Positions 25,663 through 34,527 of a DNA stretch of 64,000 bases are shown here, in pieces; the stretch's first letter is position 1; every line of letters starts with the position of its first letter. The notes below the pieces were generated by a model. That model searched no databases, had not been told where the DNA came from, and saw only the letters and a program-made list of their open reading frames with translations. Where the stretch lies: assembly GCF_000425385.1 (NCBI RefSeq), contig NZ_KE384357.1:22579-86578 (forward strand). Direction: 5' to 3'. The DNA comes from Pseudoduganella violaceinigra DSM 15887 (GTDB taxonomy: Bacteria > Pseudomonadota > Gammaproteobacteria > Burkholderiales > Burkholderiaceae_D). The translations under genes and the position numbers were made by a program.

Positions 25663-26907
25663 TCAGAATACGAAGTCCAGCGAAGCGCTCAGCACGCCGA
25701 AGCTGCGGCCGTAACGGTAGCCTGGCTGGATATTTTCCAGCGTACCGCTGGTGCCGCCGTGCGGGCGCACATGATCGAATTGCAGCTTGAGTGCAGTATT
25801 GCTGGCCGCATCCCAGCGCACACCGATGCTGGTGCTGTCCTGCACTGCGATCATGCTCAGAAGGCCATTCAGTTCGGCATTCAGGCGCTGCGCGGCCTGC
25901 AGATAAGGCGGCTGCAGTTTGGACAAATCCAGCCCGTCGGCACGGGTGGGCGTATTGGCCGCCACCTTGCTGAAAGTGGCATAGGGCGTGAAGGTGCCAA
26001 GGCGGTAACCGCCGCTGATGTAGCCGGCCGTCTTGTCGCCCAGGAAGGAACGCGCATTGATCCGGCCGATCTCGCCCATCACAAACCAGTTGCCCGGATC
26101 GTAGGACGCGCCAATGCTCAATACCGTGGCCTGCTTGCGGTCCGTTTCATAACGGCGGGCCACAACCTCGCCCTGCGGGCCGAATTGGCGAAAACCCGTG
26201 AAAAGGTCATCCGCCAGTTTCATCTCCAGCTCGCCCTTGATGGCAGAGGCGCGCACGGTCAAGGCGCCAACGGTGCTGGTGTTGGAAATACCGGCCAGCT
26301 TGTGCGCCTCGGCACGGCGCGTATCGGACAGGCGCAGCTCCGTACCGCCATACAGCACCTGCGTGGTGTTCTTCACGGCGCCGGCATTCCAGCGGTAGCT
26401 GGCGTCCACGCCGTCGTTATTGCTGATCGGGAGCGCGCCATACAATTCGACCGGGGTCCGCACCCAGGTCAGCGCATAGCTGGCCTTGCGGTAATCGCCG
26501 GACAGAAACAACGGCAAGGCGATGCGGCCGAAACGCAGGCTCAATTCAGGCGTCACCTGGTATTGCACATTTGCCCACTCGATCACCGGCTTCCACGAAT
26601 GCGTGAGATTGCGTTCCGCCACCACCTGCAGCACGGCCGACCAGTGGCCGCCGTTGTAAGAAAGCTGCGAGCCGACGCGGCTATCCACACCAAAGCTCCA
26701 ATCGTTCGAAGCGCCGGCAGCACCAGGGTTCAGGGGGGTGGCCGAAAAGTCGGCCTGCTTCTCGCTCGAATGAACGGCGCTCAACGTGCCAAAGCCGCCG
26801 AAAGTCCAGGCCCCCTCCTGGTCCTGGGCACCCGCATGCGCCGCAGACTGCATCAGCAGCGTTGCGGCAAGGGCGAACAGGAAAGGCGTCTGGTGCAGCT
26901 TTGGCAT
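25663..26907 (-). CDS. Outer-membrane porin-like beta-barrel
   Basis: 414 aa from MPKLHQTPFLFALAATLLMQ, a clean signal peptide. The mature part is rich in alternating polar and aromatic strands (WTFGGFGTLSAVH, LRFGRIALPLFL, YISGGYRLGTFTPYATFSK) and ends in the C-terminal Phe (SASLDFVF) expected of BAM substrates. The substrate is unknown. It is the first gene of the unit with the PstS-like protein, 13 bases apart. Confidence 0.8.
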   Translation of the reverse strand: MPKLHQTPFLFALAATLLMQSAAHAGAQDQEGAWTFGGFGTLSAVHSSEKQADFSATPLNPGAAGASNDWSFGVDSRVGSQLSYNGGHWSAVLQVVAERNLTHSWKPVIEWANVQYQVTPELSLRFGRIALPLFLSGDYRKASYALTWVRTPVELYGALPISNNDGVDASYRWNAGAVKNTTQVLYGGTELRLSDTRRAEAHKLAGISNTSTVGALTVRASAIKGELEMKLADDLFTGFRQFGPQGEVVARRYETDRKQATVLSIGASYDPGNWFVMGEIGRINARSFLGDKTAGYISGGYRLGTFTPYATFSKVAANTPTRADGLDLSKLQPPYLQAAQRLNAELNGLLSMIAVQDSTSIGVRWDAASNTALKLQFDHVRPHGGTSGTLENIQPGYRYGRSFGVLSASLDFVF

Positions 26908-27135
26908 AATGGCACTCTTGGCAAGAAACGTCGGCAATAAAATAGCGCCGCCTGCCGTGAGGGCTTGCGTGCGCGATGACTGTGGAAATGGGCGGAACGG
27001 GCGGTCGAGACGCCACCCTTGGAGTTGCCACACTTTATAGCAGCAAGCCTAAACTGTCGAGAAGTTTCCCTAGAGTACCGTTTCTATCTATTTAGTAATA
27101 TTCAAAGCTGTAATAAAAGCAAAGGAAACAAGGAC

Positions 27136-27555
27136 ATGCAGCAAGTTTCATGCGGCACCCTGGTGTTGAACGCCGCCCGCCAGGTGCTGCTATGCCACGT
27201 CACAGGCACCGCCAGCTGGGACATCCCCAAAGGCCTGCAGGATGAAGGCGAAACCCCGCTGGAATCGGCGCGGCGCGAACTGTTCGAAGAAGCGGGCCTC
27301 GACTTCGACGCCGGGCGTTTTGAAGATCTGGGTGAATTCAGCTACCGCCCCGACAAGCGCCTGCACCTGTTCAAAGTGGAAACCGGCGACGACTTGTGCA
27401 GCCTGGACCACCTGCGCTGCACCAGCTTCTTCCCGCACCAGCGCACCGGCGAACCAACGCCGGAAGCGGACGGCTTCCGCTGGGCTTCGCGCGACGAACT
27501 CAGTTCCCTGTGCTGGCCGCGCATGGCGTCGCGGCTCCTGTCCATCGACTGGTGA
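27136..27555 (+). CDS. Nudix hydrolase
   Basis: 139 aa. The complete Nudix box is present: G-x5-E-x7-REL-x-EE-x-G-L within GLQDEGETPLESARRELFEE (about residues 35-57). Such enzymes cleave nucleoside diphosphates linked to other moieties; the substrate cannot be read from the sequence. ATG 27136 has AAAGGAA upstream, and the domain starts immediately after it. It is convergent with the SDR gene. Confidence 0.9.
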   Translation: MQQVSCGTLVLNAARQVLLCHVTGTASWDIPKGLQDEGETPLESARRELFEEAGLDFDAGRFEDLGEFSYRPDKRLHLFKVETGDDLCSLDHLRCTSFFPHQRTGEPTPEADGFRWASRDELSSLCWPRMASRLLSIDW

Positions 27556-28296
27556 TCAAGCGCCGCCGGACACGCGCAGCGTCGTGCCGGTGACGTAGCG
27601 CGCCGCAGGCGACAGCAGCCACACCGCCGCCTCCGCAATTTCATCGGGCTCACCCACGCGCAGCATCGGAATGCGCGCCGCTACACGCGCCGGCCGGCCA
27701 GCATCGCCGGACGTTGCGTGGATATCGGTCTGCGTCGTGCCAGGCGCCACCCCGCACACGCGGATGCCCTCCGCCGCCACTTCCTTACCCAAGCCCATGG
27801 TGAAGGTATCGACCGCCGCCTTGCTGGCCGCATAAGTCACATACTCATTCGGGCTACCCGCCGTCGCGGCGGTGGAACTGATATTGACGATCACCCCGCC
27901 CTGCCCGTGCGCGCGGAATGCCGCCATGGCGCGGCGGCTGGCCTGCATCAGGCCCAGGACATTGGTACGGAACACCTGCTCCACGACAGCGGGACCGGTC
28001 TCGGTGAATGTGCGCAATCCGCCCGTGATGCCGGCATTGTTCACCAGGCCGGACACCGGACCAAGTTCGCGTTCGACAGTGGCGAAGAGGCGCTCAATAT
28101 CCTCATCGCGCGCCACATCGGCCTGCACCGCCAGTGCCCGGCCGCCAGCCGCTTGAATAGCCGCCACCACACGCGCCGCCGCATCGGCATCGCGCAGGTA
28201 ATTCACCGCCACCGTCCAGCCATCCGCCGCCGCACGGCGGGCGATAGCAGCGCCAATGCCCCGGCTGGCGCCTGTCACGATCAAGATTTTTTCCAT
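27556..28296 (-). CDS. Short-chain dehydrogenase/reductase (SDR)
   Basis: 246 aa of classical SDR type: cofactor motif TGASRGIG (residues 8-15), NNAG (about 88-91), and the catalytic Ser in NISS with YAASK (about 157-161). It has an NADP-type profile with a basic residue in the motif. It probably acts as a glucose/3-oxoacyl reductase-like enzyme; the substrate is unknown. The in-frame extension upstream of ATG 28296 lacks the fold and was left out. Confidence 0.9.
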   Translation of the reverse strand: MEKILIVTGASRGIGAAIARRAAADGWTVAVNYLRDADAAARVVAAIQAAGGRALAVQADVARDEDIERLFATVERELGPVSGLVNNAGITGGLRTFTETGPAVVEQVFRTNVLGLMQASRRAMAAFRAHGQGGVIVNISSTAATAGSPNEYVTYAASKAAVDTFTMGLGKEVAAEGIRVCGVAPGTTQTDIHATSGDAGRPARVAARIPMLRVGEPDEIAEAAVWLLSPAARYVTGTTLRVSGGA

Positions 28297-28352
28297 AAGT
28301 TTGATTTGGGTTGAATAAGACACCATCATTTCCCAAGATTCTAGAGCCAAAA

Positions 28353-28407
28353 GTCGGGGTCAGGTCTGTCATTCGGACACGCGCACTGCTTCTTTGATAA
28401 ATATCAA
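28353..28407. repeat. REP-like repeat arm (solo copy) with an FNR/ANR-like palindrome
   Basis: Positions 28353-28379 are nearly identical to both arms of the 61783-61947 element (GGGGTCAGGTCTGTCATT core). Downstream, 28394-28407 reads TTGATAAATATCAA, a perfect TTGAT-N4-ATCAA. The opposite arm is missing here. Confidence 0.7.
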
Positions 28408-28766
28408 GACGCTGGATCGTTATTCAGTATCTTTGTTTCAAATGGCAGAGTCGTTCTCGTTGCCGCCATTGACCGATGTGCACCAGACTTTGCATCGGGC
28501 ATCACGCACACAGCCTTTTCTCGTACCGAAGCACCTTTTCAAAGCAAACGCCACGGCGATTGCCAACAATTAGATCCATTGGATCAGAAACAATAAATTT
28601 TCGATGAGCGAGTTCGCGAGTAAATCAATGGGTTTTCCGGAACGTGCGTGCATGGGGAAGTGCGTTGCGACAGGAGAAAAGGATGCAAGTAAACCCGCAA
28701 TTGATCTGCGTCATGGATTCCCCGCCCTCGCCAAGCGAAACTGGCGGAATTGACAAGGAGACCGCC
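28408..28766. other. AT-richer intergenic region before the hemerythrin-like gene
   Basis: No coding signal of its own beyond the possible N-terminal extension from ATG 28683. A palindrome GATCCA-T-TGGATC sits at 28573-28585. A second good RBS (AGGAGAAAAGG) precedes ATG 28683, so that start cannot be excluded for the next gene. Confidence 0.4.
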
Positions 28767-29225
28767 ATGCAACGCCTAGAGTGGAGCCCACTGTTGGAAA
28801 CCGGAGTGGCCGAAATGGATGCATCCCACCGCTCCCTGCTGCAAGCCATCCACGCAACCATCGACGCGGACGATAGTTCGCTGAGCATCCGCATCGCCGA
28901 ACTGCTCAACATCCTCGCCTTGGATTTCGCGGAAGAGGAAGCCTTGATGGACCAGCTGTATTACCCCACCGACCACGAACACCGCGCCGCCCACCGGCGC
29001 GCGCTTGCCGCACTTCAGCACGCCCTGCCGGTCGCCCAGGAAAACCCGGCTGGCGCACGCATTTTGCTCGAACGCCTGCCGCGCTGGTTCCTCGGCCACC
29101 TGAGCGCCATGGATTTGCCGCTGGCCGTCGCCGTGGAAAACACCAGCCATCCCCACAGCCAACCCTCGCGCGCCAAGCTGCGCCAGCAACTGTCGCAGCT
29201 GTTACAGGAACAACGATCCATCTGA
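28767..29225 (+). CDS. Bacteriohemerythrin-like protein with one ligand changed
   Basis: 152 aa. Start chosen at ATG 28767, with AAGGAG 6 bases upstream and the typical LEWSPLLETG beginning. Expected di-iron ligands: H21, then position 53, E57, H72, H76, H111 and D116. All are present except that position 53, normally His in an HFxxEE motif, is Asp (ALDFAEEEALM). An Asp could still coordinate iron but would alter O2 or NO affinity. The C-terminal 30 residues are a polar helix. Confidence 0.8.
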   Translation: MQRLEWSPLLETGVAEMDASHRSLLQAIHATIDADDSSLSIRIAELLNILALDFAEEEALMDQLYYPTDHEHRAAHRRALAALQHALPVAQENPAGARILLERLPRWFLGHLSAMDLPLAVAVENTSHPHSQPSRAKLRQQLSQLLQEQRSI

Positions 29226-29324
29226 ATTCAAGATACATCACATCTAAATATATTGGCTTCCGGAATAGGTCAGTGCGGCATAACATGCCTCCATCAACAA
29301 CACATTCCTTGAAGGAGCCATACC

Positions 29325-29741
29325 ATGAACAAGCAGACCAACACTTCCGCCCTGCCGCTGGCCGCCCGCATCCTGATGGCCGCGATCTTCGTCCTGAGCG
29401 GCATCGGCAAGATCGCCAATCCGGCCGGCACCATGGGCTATATCAGCGCAATGGGCCTGCCCTTCCCCGAACTGGGGCTGGCGGCGGCCATCGGCATCGA
29501 AGTAGTCGGCGGCTTGCTGCTGCTGGCAGGCCTGTACACCCGTCCTGTCGCATTGGCGCTGGCTGCGTTCTCCGTCGTCACCGGCGTGATCTTCCATAGC
29601 GCGATTGCTGACCAGAACCAGATGATCCACCTGATGAAGAACTTCGCGATGGCCGGCGGCCTGCTGCAGATTGCCGCATTCGGCGCCGGTAGCCTGAGCC
29701 TCGACGCCCGCCGCACCCCGTCCGCCCTGCGCGCCGCGTAA
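29325..29741 (+). CDS. DoxX family membrane protein
   Basis: 138 aa with four hydrophobic helices. The DoxX signature is clear: ARILMAAIFVLSGIGKIANP at the N-terminus, GIEVVGGLLLLAGLYTR in the middle and HLMKNFAMAGGLLQI near the end. AAGGAG precedes the ATG. Members act in redox or quinone-related functions, mostly poorly defined. It lies between the hemerythrin-like gene and a universal stress protein on the same strand. Confidence 0.9.
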   Translation: MNKQTNTSALPLAARILMAAIFVLSGIGKIANPAGTMGYISAMGLPFPELGLAAAIGIEVVGGLLLLAGLYTRPVALALAAFSVVTGVIFHSAIADQNQMIHLMKNFAMAGGLLQIAAFGAGSLSLDARRTPSALRAA

Positions 29742-29801
29742 GCGGTTGCGGCGATGTGGCGGGACACTTTAGACTGCAGCACCTGAAGGAGAACCCGAAA
29801 A

Positions 29802-30206
29802 ATGTTCCGCCACATCCTGATCCCAAGCGACGGTTCCGCCGCTTCCCAACTTGCAGTCAATGCCGCCCTGCGCATGGCCCGCGAAAGCGGCGCCCGTGTC
29901 ACGGCGGTTCACGTGCTTCCGGAAGAGCCGGCGCTGGCCAGCACCGCGGAGACGCCGGAAGAAAATTCAATCCTGGCCGATATCGCACGCCAGGCCGCCA
30001 CGCTTCACGTCGACTGTACGACATTGGAAGTGCATGCGGACCAGCCGCACGCCGCCATTATCGCCACCGCCCTGCAGCGCGGCTGCGACCTGATCGCCAT
30101 GGCATCGCGCGGCCGCAGCGGCCTGGCCAGCCTGATGCTGGGGAGCCAGACGCAGAAGGTACTCACGCACAGCAAGATTCCAGTGCTGGTATTCCGTGAA
30201 GGTTGA
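29802..30206 (+). CDS. Universal stress protein (UspA family)
   Basis: 134 aa, one Usp domain. The N-terminal HILIPSDGSAAS and the ATP-binding loop MASRGRSGLASLMLGS (G-2x-G-9x-G type) are both present, so it is of the ATP-binding subtype. It has a good RBS (AAGGAG). It is cytoplasmic; its exact role cannot be read from sequence. It is similar to the second Usp at 37102. Confidence 0.92.
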   Translation: MFRHILIPSDGSAASQLAVNAALRMARESGARVTAVHVLPEEPALASTAETPEENSILADIARQAATLHVDCTTLEVHADQPHAAIIATALQRGCDLIAMASRGRSGLASLMLGSQTQKVLTHSKIPVLVFREG

Positions 30207-30950
30207 TTAATGCGGGCGTGAACGCAGGTCGTCGAGAATTGGCACGATGGCCAGCAACAGCAACACGGCCGCCAACGGCAAGGTCGCCCCAAAGCCGACC
30301 AGCTTGAAGCCGAATGCGCCCGCCAGCGCGCCGATAAAGAAGGACAATAGCAGCGCACCGAGAATGCGCATGCGCCTCCAGTCCGCTGCCACGCGCGGGA
30401 CGGCCTGGCTGTCCCGGTTCCAGTAAAGCGCTTTGCCCGCCTCGATTCCCAGGTCGGTGACGATGCCGGTCATATGGGTGGTGCGGATTTCGGCGTTGGA
30501 CAATTTGGTGATCACCGCGTTCTGCAAGCCCATCATGAAGCACAGCAGGGTCACCGTGGCCGGCAGCACGATCACGTCGATCGCCTGCAGGCGCGCGCCC
30601 ATGACGCCGAACGCCAGCAACAATACCGCTTCAAGCAGCAGCGGCAGGGCGAACTCGCTGTGAAGCTGGCGGCGGCGGGCAAAATTGACCATGATGGCGC
30701 AGCAGGCGGCGCCGGCCAGAAAGGCCAGGAAGGCACCGGCGCAGTCAAGGGCCGCGTCAAAGGCGCCCAGTGCAATGTCATCGGCGGCCGACGACACAAT
30801 GCCCGTCATATGGGAGGTGTACTGCTTGACGGCGAGGAAGCCGCCAGCATTGGCCGCCCCGGCCACGAAGGCCAGGGCGATGCCGAGGTGGCGATTAGCC
30901 TGGGCGGCGCGCTGCCGCCCGGTGAGGCGTCTTACATAATTGATCGGCAT
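30207..30950 (-). CDS. DUF1275 (YoaK) family membrane protein
   Basis: 247 aa, about six helices. The DUF1275 features AGAANAGGFLAVKQYTSHMTG (about 25-45) and AEIRTTHMTGIVTDLGIEAG (about 155-175) are the repeated TSHMTG / TTHMTG motif typical of the family. Function unknown. It begins 25 bases after the stop of the deaminase gene and may be the last gene of the hydroxyproline operon. Confidence 0.88.
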   Translation of the reverse strand: MPINYVRRLTGRQRAAQANRHLGIALAFVAGAANAGGFLAVKQYTSHMTGIVSSAADDIALGAFDAALDCAGAFLAFLAGAACCAIMVNFARRRQLHSEFALPLLLEAVLLLAFGVMGARLQAIDVIVLPATVTLLCFMMGLQNAVITKLSNAEIRTTHMTGIVTDLGIEAGKALYWNRDSQAVPRVAADWRRMRILGALLLSFFIGALAGAFGFKLVGFGATLPLAAVLLLLAIVPILDDLRSRPH

Positions 30951-30975
30951 TCGTCCCCGGCATGGCTTGGACCTG

Positions 30976-31887
30976 TTACAGGTAAGCGCTGACGTCAGGA
31001 CGGGTAGCCAGCGCCTGCTGTACCACCTGCACCACGAACTCACGATCGGCGCCGCGCAGTGGCTGGCGTGGACGGCGTACGTTTTCGTTGCCGACGCCGA
31101 CCAGTGCTTCCACCAGTTTCAGATTTTGCACCAGCTTGGTCGAAACGTCGAGGTGCAGCAGCGGCATGAACCACTGATACAGTTTCAGGGCTTCAGCCAG
31201 GCGGCCGGCCTTGACCAGGTTGTACAGTGCCACAGTCTCTTTCGGGAAGGCGACCACCAGGCCGGCCAGCAGGCCATCGGCGCCGAGCGCCAAACCTTCG
31301 AAGGCCAGGTCGTCCACGCCCATGAAGATGGCGTAGCGGTTGCCCACGGCATTGCGCAGGTCGGTCACGCGGCGGATGTTGTCGGTCGATTCCTTGATCG
31401 CTTCCAGCTCTTCGCAGTCCGACAGCTCCTTGAAGTCGGCCGGGGTCAGGTCGACCTTGTAGGTGACCGGGTTGTTGTACACCATGATCGGCAGCTTGGC
31501 GGCTTTGGCGATCACGCGCAGGTTGGCCTTGGCTTCATAGGCGTCGGCCGCGTACAGCACGGAAGGCATCACCATGAAGCCGTCCACGCCCAGGTCACGC
31601 GCTTCCTGCACATAGCGCTCGGCGTTGGCGGTGCGGGTTTCGCTGACGTTGGCCAGCACCGGGACGCGGCCGTTGGCCACCTTGACGGCGGTCCTGGCGA
31701 CGGCCAGCTTCTCTTCGAACGACAGGGTGCTCGCTTCGCCCAGGGAACCGCAGGTGACCAGGCCGTGGCAGCCGCTGTCGATCATGAAGGAGAAGTGCTT
31801 CTCCATTTCCGCGTGATCCAGCTCCTCATTCGCGTGGAATTTGGTGGTTACTGCGGGGAAGATGCCTTCCCATTTGATTGCTGCCAT
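30976..31887 (-). CDS. DapA-family lyase, probable pyrroline-4-hydroxy-2-carboxylate deaminase
   Basis: 303 aa TIM barrel. Class I aldolase features: the GSLGEASTLS loop near residue 50, Y137 (IMVYNNP) and the Schiff-base lysine K165 (AIKESTD). It belongs to the dihydrodipicolinate synthase family. In hydroxyproline operons such a member converts the cyclic imino acid to 2-oxoglutarate semialdehyde. AAGGAG lies within the end of the preceding gene and the start is 1 base after its stop. The assignment rests on context. Confidence 0.8.
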   Translation of the reverse strand: MAAIKWEGIFPAVTTKFHANEELDHAEMEKHFSFMIDSGCHGLVTCGSLGEASTLSFEEKLAVARTAVKVANGRVPVLANVSETRTANAERYVQEARDLGVDGFMVMPSVLYAADAYEAKANLRVIAKAAKLPIMVYNNPVTYKVDLTPADFKELSDCEELEAIKESTDNIRRVTDLRNAVGNRYAIFMGVDDLAFEGLALGADGLLAGLVVAFPKETVALYNLVKAGRLAEALKLYQWFMPLLHLDVSTKLVQNLKLVEALVGVGNENVRRPRQPLRGADREFVVQVVQQALATRPDVSAYL

Positions 31888-31888
31888 T

Positions 31889-33160
31889 TCAAGTCTCCTT
31901 GTGAAGTTCGAGGGTGATAATGCTGCCGGCACGGGCCGGCGAGATCGGTGTACGCACGGCGTCCGGACGCCATCCATACAGGAAATCGGTTGCGTTGCCG
32001 CAGATGCGGCCCTGGCAGGGCCCCATGCCGCAGCGCGTGTGCAGCTTGGCGCTGCGCCAGCTTGGCTGCTGGCGCAATTCGTCGTGGCAGACGTCCTCGC
32101 AGCGGCAGACAATGGTGTCGGGCTGCACCAGCGCGCGCAGCGCGTCGCGCGGTGCGAAAGCGCGCGCCAGCCTGGAGGCGAAGCCGCGCCATTTGTCGCG
32201 CGCCGCAAAATAGGCCAGGGCCTCGTTTGTATGGCCGCTTGCGGCCAGGCCGGCGATGTGGCCTTCCACCAGGGCCAGGTCGACGCCGCCGACGCCGGTA
32301 CCTTCCCCGGCGCACAGCACATTGGCGACGCTGGTGTGCTGCCAAGGATCCGTTTTCACCGCGCCCTGTTCGATCTCGCAGCCCAGCGCACGCGCCAATT
32401 CAGTGTTCGGCAGGAGGCCGTAGCCGCAGGCCAGATAGTCGCAGTCGATATCCAGCTTGTCGCCGGCGCGCTGTACCTGGACAGACAATAATTGCGCCTG
32501 GCCGCGCGCCATCGTGACGTAGCTGTTGGTGTAGTAAGGAATGCCGCGCAAGCCCGCTGCCAGGCCCACCGCCTGCATCGCCTTCGACGGAGTCAACGCC
32601 AGGCCTGCGGCAAAGCGCGCCAGTGCAGGCATGGCCGCCTGTTCAACGATCGCCGCGACAATGGCGCCGCGCTCCTTCAGCGTTGCGGCCACGGCCAGCA
32701 ACAGTGGGCCGGTGCCGGCGACGACAACGCGCTTGCCTTGCACGGGGTAGCCGCCCTTCGCCAGCGCTTGCAGGCCACCGGCGCCGGTCACGCCGGGCAA
32801 CGTCCAGCCGGGGAATGGCAGCAGCAATTCGCGTGCGCCGGTTGCCAGGATCAATTGCTTGTAGCGCAAAGTGCGCGCCTGCCGGGCGTCCTGCACCAGC
32901 AATTCGCCAGGCTGGGTTTGCATCAGCACGCGGGTACCCTGCAGAATGCTGACGTTACCGGCGTCCTCCAGCGCGTGCCATAGCTGGCGGGCTCGCTGGT
33001 CCTTTTGCTTGGCCGGAGCGCCGCGCCAGATCTGGCCGCCGGCCAGCGGGTTATCGTCGACGATGGCGACTTGCTGCGTTCCACCCTGCGCCGCGGCATG
33101 CGCCGCCGCCAGTCCGGCCGGCCCTGCGCCGACCACCAGGATGTCGAAAGAGTCCTTCAT
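31889..33160 (-). CDS. FAD/[2Fe-2S] oxidoreductase subunit (probable D-hydroxyproline dehydrogenase)
   Basis: 423 aa. The N-terminal FAD motif is ILVVGAGPAGLAAAHAA. A second dinucleotide motif (VVVAGTGPLLLAVA) lies at about 150. The C-terminus carries a BFD-like cysteine cluster CRCEDVCHDEL ... TRCGMGPCQGRICG (about 355-400). This arrangement matches the HcnB-type subunit of the heterotrimeric dehydrogenase of hydroxyproline catabolism. It starts with ATGA overlap on the small Fe-S gene. Confidence 0.82.
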   Translation of the reverse strand: MKDSFDILVVGAGPAGLAAAHAAAQGGTQQVAIVDDNPLAGGQIWRGAPAKQKDQRARQLWHALEDAGNVSILQGTRVLMQTQPGELLVQDARQARTLRYKQLILATGARELLLPFPGWTLPGVTGAGGLQALAKGGYPVQGKRVVVAGTGPLLLAVAATLKERGAIVAAIVEQAAMPALARFAAGLALTPSKAMQAVGLAAGLRGIPYYTNSYVTMARGQAQLLSVQVQRAGDKLDIDCDYLACGYGLLPNTELARALGCEIEQGAVKTDPWQHTSVANVLCAGEGTGVGGVDLALVEGHIAGLAASGHTNEALAYFAARDKWRGFASRLARAFAPRDALRALVQPDTIVCRCEDVCHDELRQQPSWRSAKLHTRCGMGPCQGRICGNATDFLYGWRPDAVRTPISPARAGSIITLELHKET

Positions 33161-33411
33161 GCCGCAGCTCCAGTGATGACGTCCATGCCGGGCTGGCAAA
33201 GCGCTTGGCAGGACAGCACATGCGCCCGGCCATTGATCGTTACACGGCATTCCTGGCAAACGCCCATGCCGCACAAGGGCGCGCGCAATTGCCCGCTGAC
33301 CGAGCGGCGCGTGACAGCCGCGGCGGCGATGGCAATGGCGGCGGCGACCGTGGTGCCCGCTGCGACGCTGATGCTGCGTCCATCGATACTCAGCTTGATC
33401 GCTTCAGCCAT
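33157..33411 (-). CDS. Small [2Fe-2S] subunit, HcnA-like
   Basis: 84 aa. A plant-type ferredoxin pattern is seen as CGMGVCQECRVTING and SCQ, giving four cysteines for one [2Fe-2S] cluster (about residues 46-70). It has no signal peptide. It overlaps both neighbours (8 bases with the gene before, 4 with the gene after), so its expression is tightly coupled. It is the electron-transfer subunit between the two FAD proteins. Confidence 0.85.
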   Translation of the reverse strand: MAEAIKLSIDGRSISVAAGTTVAAAIAIAAAAVTRRSVSGQLRAPLCGMGVCQECRVTINGRAHVLSCQALCQPGMDVITGAAA

Positions 33412-34525
33412 AAGCCCTCCCCTGCGCTTCAAAGCGGTTCGGCAAGTAGGGGCGCGCATCGATGCCGGCTTTCGCGCCGGCCATTTGCGCTGCCAGCAAT
33501 TCCGCCGTCGCAAGCGACGTCGTGATGCCCAGGCCCTCGTGACCGGTCGCCAGCCACACATTGCGGCGAGAAAGATCCGGCCCGATCAAGGGCAGGCCAT
33601 CGGGCGTTGCCGCCCGCAGCCCGGTCCAGCAGCGCAGCACGTTCAGGCCGGCCAGCGCCGGTGCGTATTCCACCGCACGCTTCAGCATGCGCGCCATCAT
33701 GGAAGGCTCGGCTTCCAGGTCGGTCGTATCGAACTGGCGCGAAGAACCGATCAGGATCTGGCCGGTCGGGCGCGGCTGCAGGTTGAACGCCACCGATTCG
33801 CCGTCCGACGCGTGAGCGCTCTTGATATACCCCAATTCCACCAGCTGGTGCCGGATAAAGTTCGGGTAGCGGTCGGTGATCATGACGTGGCCTTTCTTCG
33901 GCCGCAGCGGCAATTCGGGCGCCAACGCCAGGCAACGCGTGCCTGCCGCCAGGACGATCTGTCCGGCGCCCAGGCGCGAACCGTCGGCCAACAGGACAGC
34001 GCCCTCTTCCAATGTGACGACCTCGCCCATCACCAGCGTCGCACCGCGCGCAACAGCGCGGGCCAGCAAAATGCGCGCGCTCTTGGGCGGATATACCAGC
34101 CCGTCGCCCTGCACCAGCAGGCCCCCGGCAAGGCCGGGACGCAGCTGGGGCTCCAGCTGGTACATCTCTTGCGCGCCGATCACGCCGCATTCCAGCCCAT
34201 GGGCCGACATGGTGGCAGCCTTGGCGCGCGCCGCTTCCAGTTCTTCATCATCCGCCGCCACCCAGATGGTGCCGCAGCGGCTATATTCGTGGCGCCGAGG
34301 CTGGCCTTCGACCAGATCCTTCCACAGCGCCAGCGAGTGGGAGCTCAAGGCCAATTCGGCCGCGTTGTCGTCCATCGCCACCAGGTGGCCCATGCCGGCC
34401 GCCGTCGCACCGCTGCCGACGGCATCGCGCTCGACGATGGTCACGCGCATGCCGCAGGCCGACAGGGCATCGGCGCAAGCTGCGCCAATCATCCCCGCGC
34501 CGACGATCAGGACGTCCGGTTTCAT
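33404..34525 (-). CDS. DadA-like FAD oxidoreductase subunit (probable D-hydroxyproline dehydrogenase)
   Basis: 373 aa of the DAO/DadA superfamily: FAD motif VLIVGAGMIGAACADAL, and the C-terminal block CWTGLRAATPDGLPLIGPD, TGHEGLGIT. It is the likely catalytic subunit, oxidising cis-4-hydroxy-D-proline produced by the epimerase. I use ATG 34525; a TTG two codons upstream overlaps the previous stop. Confidence 0.85.
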   Translation of the reverse strand: MKPDVLIVGAGMIGAACADALSACGMRVTIVERDAVGSGATAAGMGHLVAMDDNAAELALSSHSLALWKDLVEGQPRRHEYSRCGTIWVAADDEELEAARAKAATMSAHGLECGVIGAQEMYQLEPQLRPGLAGGLLVQGDGLVYPPKSARILLARAVARGATLVMGEVVTLEEGAVLLADGSRLGAGQIVLAAGTRCLALAPELPLRPKKGHVMITDRYPNFIRHQLVELGYIKSAHASDGESVAFNLQPRPTGQILIGSSRQFDTTDLEAEPSMMARMLKRAVEYAPALAGLNVLRCWTGLRAATPDGLPLIGPDLSRRNVWLATGHEGLGITTSLATAELLAAQMAGAKAGIDARPYLPNRFEAQGRAYG

Positions 34526-34527
34526 GC

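Noticed and set aside
29230..29238. NsrR site upstream of the DoxX gene
   Set aside because: Only one half-site (AAGATACAT) is seen; the second half is not at the right spacing.
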